From an uncultured Eubacteriales bacterium (GTDB lineage Bacteria; Bacillota; Clostridia; Oscillospirales; Acutalibacteraceae), in assembly GCA_900313475.1 (NCBI GenBank), contig OMRJ01000214.1, positions 1-12,463 of the forward strand: a stretch of DNA of 12,463 nt, written 5' to 3'. Numbering within the stretch: the stretch's first letter is position 1; every line of letters begins with the position of its first letter. The notes beneath the pieces are model-generated. The model did not search any database, was not told the origin of the DNA, and saw nothing but the letters and a program-made list of their open reading frames with translations. The translations under genes and the position numbers were made by a program. This document shows, in pieces, positions 5,803-11,423 of this stretch.

Positions 5803-7674
5803 ATGGATTATTTTTGCGGTGACTGCGATGTTGCCGTTATAGGGGCGGGGCATGCCGGCATCGAGGCGGCGCTTGCGTCCGCGCGGCTCGGCTGTAAAAC
5901 GGTTGTTTTTACAGTCAGCCTTGATATGATAGGCAATATGCCGTGTAATCCCTCGATAGGAGGTACGTCAAAGGGACATCTCGTTCGCGAAATCGACGCG
6001 CTCGGCGGTGAGATGGGACGTGCCGCCGACAAAAATACGCTCCAGAGCAGAATCCTGAATTTAGGCAAGGGCCCTGCGGTGCACTCGCTCCGCGCACAGA
6101 TAGACCGCCGCGAATATGCAAAATATATGAAGCATGCGCTTGAAAAACAGGACGGACTTGACCTCGTTCAGGGCGAGATTGTGTCGCTTAAGCGTGATGA
6201 AACAGGGGAGTATATCCTAAAAACGAAGCTTGACTGCGTATATCGGGCGAAATGCGCGGTGCTTGCCACGGGCACGTTTCTGCGCGGTAAAATCTATGTC
6301 GGAGACAAGAGCTTTTCATCGGGTCCCGACGGCGTTTTCCCTGCTGACGAGCTTTCAGCAAGTCTTATTGAGCTTGGAATACCGCTTCGGCGGTTCAAAA
6401 CCGGCACGCCGTCACGCGTCAATCGGAGAACGGTTGATTTTTCGGAGCTTGACATTCAGTACGGCGACGAGAGGGTGGTGCCGTTTTCTTTTGACTGCGA
6501 TAAGCTGCCCGAAAACATTCTTCCGTGCTATGTTACATATACCAACAGCGAGACAAAGCGCATAATCATGGATAATCTGTCCCGCTCTCCGCTTTACGGC
6601 GGCAAAATTGAGGGTGTAGGGCCGCGTTACTGCCCAAGCATTGAAGATAAAATGGTGCGTTTTGCGGAAAAAGAGCGCCACCAGATATTTATCGAACCGT
6701 GCGGACTTGATACCGAGGAACTGTATTTACAGGGGCTTTCGTCCTCTTTGCCTGTTGATGTGCAGGAGGGGTTCATTCACTCGATAAAGGGACTTGAGCA
6801 CGCGCACGTCATGCGGAACGCCTACGCCATCGAATATGACTGTGTCGACCCGCAGAGCCTGAAGTCGACGCTTGAATTTATTGATTTGCCGGGGCTTTTC
6901 GGCGCCGGACAGTTCAACGGTTCGAGCGGATATGAGGAGGCGGCGGCGCAGGGGCTTGTTGCGGGTATAAATGCGGCTCTTAAGGCGCAGAAAAAAGCTC
7001 CGCTTATTCTCGAACGTTCGGGTTCGTACATAGGGACTCTCATCGACGATCTTGTTATAAAGGGCTGCAATGAGCCGTACAGAATGATGACGTCGCGCTC
7101 CGAATACAGACTTGTTTTGCGTCAGGATAACGCCGACCTTCGTCTGACTGAGACGGGTTACAAACTCGGACTCATATCACAGAAAAGGTATGACAGGCTT
7201 TTGGAAAAGAAGGAGCTTATAAAACATGAACGGGATAGGGTAGAGCATCTTGTGATTGCGCCGAATGACAGCCTGAACGAAGTGCTTGTTTCACGTGAAA
7301 CATCGCCGCTCACAACCGGCTGCAAAATGGCAGATCTTATCCGCCGTCCGCAGTTAAACTATGAAATTCTTGCGCCGTTTGACAAAACCCGTCCAAATCT
7401 TCCCTATGAAATCTTTGAACAGGTCGAAATTGATATCAAATATGAGGGATATATCAGGCGGCAGCATGCGCAAATTGCCGAAATGCACCGTCTTGAGGTA
7501 AAGCTCATTCCCGAAGATATCAATTATCACGATGTTGTCAATCTGCGCCTTGAAGCCATTGAGAAGCTGTCAAGGATTCGGCCGCACAATATAGGTCAGG
7601 CTTCACGTATTTCGGGAGTCAGTCCTGCGGACATTTCCGTGCTGCTTATTTATCTGGCAAAAATGAAAGGATAA
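5803..7674 (+). CDS. mnmG: tRNA uridine-5-carboxymethylaminomethyl(34) synthesis enzyme MnmG (GidA)
   Basis: FAD-dependent partner of MnmE. The MnmEG complex adds a carboxymethylaminomethyl (or aminomethyl) group to the wobble uridine U34 of several tRNAs, using methylene-tetrahydrofolate. The length (623 residues) is typical. The N-terminal FAD-binding motif GAGHAG is at 14-19. MPCNPSIGGTSKGHLVREID (46-65) contains the conserved Cys48. GPRYCPSIEDK (273-283) contains Cys277, the position of a catalytically important Cys in the E. coli enzyme. The FNGSSGYEEAAAQGL and MMTSRSEYRL segments and the C-terminal helical region with YEGYIRRQ complete the family pattern. CGGAGG 10 bases upstream fixes the start. 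rsmG begins 3 bases after the stop, so the two are co-transcribed. A perfect parS lies in the coding sequence. MnmE is not in the window. Confidence 0.98.
   Translation: MDYFCGDCDVAVIGAGHAGIEAALASARLGCKTVVFTVSLDMIGNMPCNPSIGGTSKGHLVREIDALGGEMGRAADKNTLQSRILNLGKGPAVHSLRAQIDRREYAKYMKHALEKQDGLDLVQGEIVSLKRDETGEYILKTKLDCVYRAKCAVLATGTFLRGKIYVGDKSFSSGPDGVFPADELSASLIELGIPLRRFKTGTPSRVNRRTVDFSELDIQYGDERVVPFSFDCDKLPENILPCYVTYTNSETKRIIMDNLSRSPLYGGKIEGVGPRYCPSIEDKMVRFAEKERHQIFIEPCGLDTEELYLQGLSSSLPVDVQEGFIHSIKGLEHAHVMRNAYAIEYDCVDPQSLKSTLEFIDLPGLFGAGQFNGSSGYEEAAAQGLVAGINAALKAQKKAPLILERSGSYIGTLIDDLVIKGCNEPYRMMTSRSEYRLVLRQDNADLRLTETGYKLGLISQKRYDRLLEKKELIKHERDRVEHLVIAPNDSLNEVLVSRETSPLTTGCKMADLIRRPQLNYEILAPFDKTRPNLPYEIFEQVEIDIKYEGYIRRQHAQIAEMHRLEVKLIPEDINYHDVVNLRLEAIEKLSRIRPHNIGQASRISGVSPADISVLLIYLAKMKG
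7287..7302. promoter_or_regulatory. parS: parS centromere site inside mnmG
   Basis: TGTTTCACGTGAAACA is a perfect 16-bp palindrome and an exact match to the parS consensus bound by ParB/Spo0J. It encodes the mnmG residues around VSRET (496-500). It lies 3.2 kb from the parB gene of the same window. Confidence 0.95.
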
Positions 7675-7677
7675 TAT

Positions 7678-8400
7678 ATGGACGTTGGTTTTATTTCGTG
7701 CGAAAAAATGAAAAATATGAGCGAGGAGCTCGGTGTCTCGCTCAACGAAACGGCGATTTTACGGTTTGACCGCTACGCGTCTTGTCTTGTCGAGACGAAT
7801 AAGGCTGTTAACCTTACCCGAATCACAGAACCCGATGATATAATCGTAAAGCATTTTATTGATTCGCTTGCCGTTTGCAAATATTGCAGCCTTGAGGACG
7901 GAATGAAGGTTTGTGATGTCGGCACGGGGGCAGGTTTTCCGGGAGTTCCGCTGCTTATTGCTTATCCCGAACTGAAAATGACGCTGATGGATTCAACAAG
8001 AAAAAAACTTGATTTTATTCGCGCCGCAGTCGGAGAACTAAATTTGAAAGCCGAATTTGCGCCTATGCGTGCCGAAGATGCCGCTCGCACGGATCATTTT
8101 CGTGAACAGTTTGACGTTGTTACGGCACGTGCCGTGTCGCAATTAAATGTTCTTTGTGAATATTGTGTGCCTCTTGTGAAAAAAGACGGGAGGTTTGTTT
8201 CGCTTAAAGGCAAGATAACCGACGAGGAAAAACAAAAAGGCATTCGCGCAGCCGCAAAGCTGGGCGCGAAGTTGGAGAGGGATATAAAGTATTTTCTTCC
8301 CGACGGCAGCGAAAGAGAAATGCTTGTTTTTATTAAAACGGAAAAAACGACGAAGATCTATCCGCGTCCGTCCGCTCAAATTTCAAAAAAGCCGCTTTAA
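7678..8400 (+). CDS. rsmG: 16S rRNA (guanine(527)-N7)-methyltransferase RsmG (GidB)
   Basis: SAM-dependent methyltransferase that modifies G527 in the 530 loop of 16S rRNA on the 30S subunit. The length (240 residues) is normal. NLTRI (45-49) and VKHFIDSLA (57-65) open the conserved part. The SAM-binding loop is DVGTGAGFPGVPL (80-92). DSTRKKLDF (105-113) and TARAVSQLNVLCEYCVPLVK (149-168) follow, with LKG at 176-178, and the family's ending LVFIKTEKTTKIYPR plus SKKPL. The start is taken at 7678, three bases after the mnmG stop. It is served by AAAGGA (7666-7671) inside the end of mnmG. Start codons at residues 11 and 14 have no better signal. Likely second gene of an mnmG-rsmG transcript. Confidence 0.97.
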   Translation: MDVGFISCEKMKNMSEELGVSLNETAILRFDRYASCLVETNKAVNLTRITEPDDIIVKHFIDSLAVCKYCSLEDGMKVCDVGTGAGFPGVPLLIAYPELKMTLMDSTRKKLDFIRAAVGELNLKAEFAPMRAEDAARTDHFREQFDVVTARAVSQLNVLCEYCVPLVKKDGRFVSLKGKITDEEKQKGIRAAAKLGAKLERDIKYFLPDGSEREMLVFIKTEKTTKIYPRPSAQISKKPL

Positions 8401-8452
8401 TTGCAAAAGAAAATTTTATTCGACAGGCAGTTTTCAACCGAATAATTACACG

Positions 8453-8516
8453 ATCCGTGGTATCCTTATAGGCGCAGGGCAAACAAGTCCTGCACCCGGG
8501 AGCCGCGGATTTTTTT
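8453..8516 (+). terminator. Large structured terminator-like element after rsmG
   Basis: ATCCGTGG (8453-8460) can pair with CCGCGGAT (8503-8510) over eight base pairs with one G-U, directly followed by TTTTTT. Inside, GCAGGGC (8474-8480) pairs with GTCCTGC (8487-8493) around an AAACAA loop. TCCT (8463-8466) can pair with GGGA (8498-8501). This looks like an intrinsic terminator with an unusually long, branched stem, placed to end mnmG-rsmG. It is not certain to act, because a rival 9-bp hairpin (8497-8505 with 8517-8525) uses the same 3' arm. Confidence 0.5.
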
Positions 8517-8525
8517 CGGCTTCCG
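8497..8525 (+). other. Rival hairpin overlapping the terminator-like element
   Basis: CGGGAGCCG (8497-8505) pairs with CGGCTTCCG (8517-8525) over nine base pairs with one G-U, leaving the U-tract in an 11-base loop. It is mutually exclusive with the 8453-8460/8503-8510 stem and has no U-tract after it, so it would not terminate by itself. Confidence 0.5.
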
Positions 8526-8530
8526 TGAAT

Positions 8531-8546
8531 TGTTTCACGTGAAACA
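8531..8546. promoter_or_regulatory. parS: parS centromere site between rsmG and noc
   Basis: TGTTTCACGTGAAACA is an exact parS match and the second in the window, 1.24 kb from the one in mnmG. It lies 63 bases before the noc start. ParB loading here could also affect noc transcription. No convincing promoter for noc was found around it. Confidence 0.95.
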
Positions 8547-8548
8547 CA

Positions 8549-8586
8549 GCCTGACGGGCGGCATGGGTTCGAATCCCGTCAGCCTA
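8549..8586 (+). other. tRNA 3'-end-like fragment (T-arm plus possible variable arm)
   Basis: GGGTTCGAATCCC (8565-8577) is an exact T-arm/T-loop pattern. Read as a tRNA end it gives stem ATGGG/CCCGT around loop TTCGAAT, followed by a 7-base acceptor 3' strand CAGCCTA (8580-8586). GCC...GGC just before it could be a class II variable arm. No 5' acceptor, D-arm or anticodon arm can be fitted upstream: TAGGC at 8469-8473 pairs over only five bases, at an impossible distance. No CCA is encoded. The same bases also form an 8-bp inverted repeat CTGACGGG/CCCGTCAG (8551-8558/8575-8582). A tRNA remnant, an attachment-site scar, or an unrelated hairpin are all possible. Confidence 0.4.
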
Positions 8587-8609
8587 AACAAAACGAACGG
8601 ACGTTAAAA

Positions 8610-9407
8610 ATGGGTATCGCGAAAGTAAAAACGGGAGCAAGAATAATACATGTGCCTGTTTCGCTTATCAGAAGCAATCCTTTGCAGCCGAGAATGTATT
8701 TTGACGATGAAAGCATAGAGCTTCTCGCTTCGTCGGTAGGCGCAATAGGAATTATCGAGCCGTTGACCGTCTACGAAAACGAGGAACACGGCTACACGCT
8801 TCTGTCGGGCGAAAGACGGCTGCGTGCGGCGCAAAAAGCAGGACTCGCACGTGTGCCGTGCATTCTTCTCGATATGGTGACAACAGAGCGCTTTTTTGCG
8901 GGACTGGTGCAGGACACGCAGTCAAAAAAACTCAATTTTTTTGAAGAAGCAATGGTAATAGACAAGCTGTGCTCCGTAACGGGGCTTGACTATAACGGAG
9001 CCGCCGTCAGACTCGGAATATCGCCCGATGTAATGCAGAGTAAGCTTCGCCTGCTGCGAATCCCGGTCGAAATGCGAAAAACAATAGTAGAAAACGGTCT
9101 TACAGAGCGTCATGTTAATATTCTGCTGCGCCTGCCGTCGGACTCCGACAAGGAAACACTTTTGCGCGAGATAGTCACAGGCAGGTTAAACGTCTCGCAG
9201 ACAGCAAAAAAATGCAGTGAAATACTTGCATGCGGACGGAAAAAGCAGGGAACAGTAATCAGATATTTTTCCGACATTACCGTCTTTGTAAATTCAATCG
9301 AAAAGGCTGTTAACACAATGATGTCGAGCGGAATCGGCGCACGCTTCAAGCGCCGCGAAACAGAAAACACGATAGATTTTCTCATAAGCATTCCCAAAAA
9401 CGGATAA
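8610..9407 (+). CDS. noc: Noc-like ParB family protein with a degenerate CTPase motif
   Basis: The product is 265 residues with ParB/Noc architecture: NPLQPR (23-28), GERRLRA (67-73), a helix-turn-helix region (about 125-150), and a C-terminal dimer domain ending ISIPKNG. That domain resembles the end of B. subtilis Noc (recalled as ...TIRIPK). Aligned without gaps to the canonical ParB in this window, residues that set parS versus Noc-site specificity are Noc-like: Lys145, Arg150 and Arg167 (TERH, where ParB has AGH). Two features are odd. The ENLQR signature of the CTP pocket reads QDTQS (101-105), and the DNA-contacting HAR reads HVN (168-170). The short N-terminus lacks the membrane-targeting segment of B. 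subtilis Noc. The frame is open upstream to 8526-8528 but has no usual start codon. The ribosome binding site is weak (GGA at 8599-8601). DNA-bound role in nucleoid occlusion or chromosome organisation is inferred. Confidence 0.85.
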   Translation: MGIAKVKTGARIIHVPVSLIRSNPLQPRMYFDDESIELLASSVGAIGIIEPLTVYENEEHGYTLLSGERRLRAAQKAGLARVPCILLDMVTTERFFAGLVQDTQSKKLNFFEEAMVIDKLCSVTGLDYNGAAVRLGISPDVMQSKLRLLRIPVEMRKTIVENGLTERHVNILLRLPSDSDKETLLREIVTGRLNVSQTAKKCSEILACGRKKQGTVIRYFSDITVFVNSIEKAVNTMMSSGIGARFKRRETENTIDFLISIPKNG

Positions 9408-9464
9408 ACGGGGAAACCCTTTATCATATACAGCCCATATCTTTCTCTTTCACACCCCACAAAA

Positions 9465-9512
9465 CCGACGGACAAGCGGCTTCACCCGGCTGCCTGTCCG
9501 TCGGTTTTTTTT
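9465..9512 (+). terminator. Strong intrinsic terminator after noc
   Basis: CCGACGGACA (9465-9474) pairs perfectly with TGTCCGTCGG (9495-9504). AGC/GCT can extend the stem inward. Eight Ts follow (9505-9512), with AAAA upstream to lengthen it. It separates noc from the soj operon. Confidence 0.93.
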
Positions 9513-9559
9513 GACATTGACATTTGTGCCGCTCAACGCGAATTTAATCTCTTTTGCTA

Positions 9560-9588
9560 TTGATTTTGCCGTATAAAAGCTTTATAAT
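9560..9588 (+). promoter_or_regulatory. Sigma-A promoter of soj-parB(-serS)
   Basis: TTGATT (9560-9565), a 17-base spacer and a perfect TATAAT (9583-9588). Initiation near 9595 leaves a leader of about 43 bases with AAAGGAG at 9626-9632. Confidence 0.85.
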
Positions 9589-9637
9589 GTAACTAATATA
9601 AAAAAACGGCAAAATAAACCCGGCGAAAGGAGAAAAT

Positions 9638-10405
9638 ATGGCAAAGACCGTTTCTGTCCTGAATCAAAAAGGCGGCGTCGGCAAAACGACCTCCGCCGTT
9701 AATCTGGCTGCGTGCATAGGCGATGCGGGCAAGCGCGTTCTTCTTGCGGATATCGACCCGCAGGGCAACACGACAAGCGGATTCGGAATTGACAAAAGAA
9801 AAACCGAGAGATCGTCATACGACCTTTTGACCGGCAGCGAACCCGCAGAAAACGTGATAATTCACACGGAATTTAAAAACGTCGATATAATACCGTCAAA
9901 TATGGATCTCGCCGGCGCCGAGCTTGAAATAATCGATAAACCCGGACGCGAAAAGCTGCTTAAAAACGCACTTGCGCCGATTTGGGATAAATACGACTAC
10001 ATTTTTCTCGATTGCCCGCCGTCGCTCGGACTCATCACGCTTAATGCTCTCACGGCATCGGACACGTTTCTTGTGCCGATCCAGTGCGAATACTATGCGC
10101 TTGAGGGGCTTTCGCAGCTTATGAGCACCGTCCGTCAGATAAAAAGGCTGTATAATCCCTACATTGAGCTTGAGGGAGTGCTGCTCACGATGTTCGACGG
10201 GAGACTTAATCTCACGCAGCAGGTCATGAACGAGGTAAAAAAGTTCTTCCCGAAAAAGGTGTATAAGACCACTGTTCCGCGTAATGTCAGATTGTCGGAA
10301 GCGCCGTCGTTCGGTCAGCCGATAATCTATTTTGACCGCTCGTCAAAGGGCGCTGCGGCTTACACGGCGCTTGCGGAGGAATTTTTGTCGAAACAGAACG
10401 TGTGA
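9638..10405 (+). CDS. soj: ParA family chromosome partitioning ATPase (Soj)
   Basis: Deviant Walker-type ATPase that binds the nucleoid as an ATP dimer and is stimulated by ParB. In Firmicutes Soj also controls DnaA. The length (255 residues) is typical of the short chromosomal class without an N-terminal DNA-binding domain. The deviant Walker A KGGVGKTT is at 11-18 with both Lys residues (11 and 16). DIDPQGN is at 38-44 and Walker B-like LDCPPSLG at 124-131. VPRNVRLSEAPSFGQPI (213-229) carries the basic residues known to bind DNA in this family. AAAGGAG 5 bases upstream of ATG gives a firm start. It is the first gene of the soj-parB unit; parB starts 124 bases after its stop, with no terminator between. 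Confidence 0.97.
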   Translation: MAKTVSVLNQKGGVGKTTSAVNLAACIGDAGKRVLLADIDPQGNTTSGFGIDKRKTERSSYDLLTGSEPAENVIIHTEFKNVDIIPSNMDLAGAELEIIDKPGREKLLKNALAPIWDKYDYIFLDCPPSLGLITLNALTASDTFLVPIQCEYYALEGLSQLMSTVRQIKRLYNPYIELEGVLLTMFDGRLNLTQQVMNEVKKFFPKKVYKTTVPRNVRLSEAPSFGQPIIYFDRSSKGAAAYTALAEEFLSKQNV

Positions 10406-10529
10406 GCGGAAACCCGGATTATTCGACGGGTTGAAATACTGCGACTGCTTATTTTACCGGGCGGTCCGGGGCGAACCGTAATTTTTACGAAAATACATAT
10501 CAATTTATATAACCCGAAAGGAAAAAATT

Positions 10530-11393
10530 ATGGCAGCAACAAAGAAAAAAGGAGGTCTGGGACGCGGATTTGACTCGCTTTTTCTCGACAATTCCTCCGA
10601 GGGTGCGGGAAACGAAGGTACAGTTTCGCTCCCTATCGGCGATATTGAGCCGGACAAGAACCAGCCGCGAACCAATTTTTCCGAAGACGCGATGCTTGAG
10701 CTTGAAAACAGCATAAGAGAATACGGTGTGTTACAGCCGCTTCTCGTCCGTCCCATGTCGGACGGAGGCTACATGATAGTTGCGGGCGAACGGCGCTGGA
10801 GAGCCGCAAGGCGCGCGGGTCTTTCAGAGGTTCCCGTCATCGTCAAGTCGCTGAGCGACCGTGAAGCCGCGGCAATAGCGCTTATCGAAAATCTGCAGCG
10901 TGAAGATCTCGACCCCATAGAACAGGCAAAGGGCATAAAGCGTCTTATGGACGAATTCGGCTTTACGCAGAATGAAACCGGCGAAAAGCTTTCCATGTCG
11001 CGCCCCGCGATAGCCAATGCTCTGCGTCTGCTCTCTCTGCCCGGAGATGTTCTCGCTCTCGTGTCGAAAGGGGATCTGTCCGCAGGACACGCCCGCACAC
11101 TGCTCGGCATAAACGACAAAGCGCTGATTCCGGACGCCGCAAAGAAGGTTATCGACGGCGGACTGTCGGTTCGTCAGACAGAGGCGCTTGTGAAAATGCT
11201 GAACAAAGCGCCTGCCCCGCCGAAAAAACCGAAGTCTCGCGATAAGTTCTACGATGAGGTGGAGCTTGCAATAGGCGGCACTCTTGCAAGAAATGTTAAA
11301 ATTATAAACAAAGGCAAGGGCGGAAAGCTTGAAATCGAGTATTTCGACCGCGAGGATCTTTTGAAGCTTGCAAAGCTGTTTAACGAAGACTGA
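10530..11393 (+). CDS. parB: Chromosome partitioning protein ParB (Spo0J)
   Basis: CTP-dependent DNA clamp that loads at parS, spreads, recruits SMC and stimulates Soj. The product is 287 residues. The N-terminal GGLGRGFDSLF (8-18) is the short ParA-activating peptide. The CTPase core has NQPR (44-47), GERRWRA (86-92) and an intact ENLQRED (120-126). The helix-turn-helix has SRPAIANALRLL (157-168), and AGHART (185-190) has the Gly and Arg typical of parS-binding ParB. A Pro/Lys-rich linker (226-236) leads to the C-terminal dimer domain. The start is supported by AAAGGA about 8 bases upstream. It probably shares a transcript with soj and, 30 bases downstream, serS. Its likely targets are the two parS sites in this window and others elsewhere. 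Confidence 0.97.
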   Translation: MAATKKKGGLGRGFDSLFLDNSSEGAGNEGTVSLPIGDIEPDKNQPRTNFSEDAMLELENSIREYGVLQPLLVRPMSDGGYMIVAGERRWRAARRAGLSEVPVIVKSLSDREAAAIALIENLQREDLDPIEQAKGIKRLMDEFGFTQNETGEKLSMSRPAIANALRLLSLPGDVLALVSKGDLSAGHARTLLGINDKALIPDAAKKVIDGGLSVRQTEALVKMLNKAPAPPKKPKSRDKFYDEVELAIGGTLARNVKIINKGKGGKLEIEYFDREDLLKLAKLFNED

Positions 11394-11423
11394 AAAACCG
11401 TAAATAGATAAGGAGAAAACATT

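Noticed and set aside
8122..8135. 14-bp perfect palindrome ACGGCACGTGCCGT in rsmG as a parS-like site
   Set aside because: It shares only the CACGTG core with parS, and most of it is accounted for by the conserved TARAV coding motif.
8495..8500. CCCGGG in the rsmG-noc gap as a Noc binding site
   Set aside because: Only the 6-base core matches; the TTT and AAA flanks of the classic site are missing, and the bases are used in the hairpins.
8469..8586. A complete tRNA gene spanning the rsmG-noc gap
   Set aside because: At about 118 bases it is too long, only 5 of 7 acceptor pairs form, and no D-arm or anticodon arm fits; only the 3' part looks tRNA-like.
10465..10486. Small hairpin CGGT/ACCG followed by TAATTTTTA between soj and parB as a terminator
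   Set aside because: A four-base stem with a 9-base loop is too weak to call.
10484..10513. Possible promoter TTTACG-18-TATAAC before parB
   Set aside because: Transcription would start inside or after the ribosome binding site, leaving no usable leader; soj-parB co-transcription is simpler.
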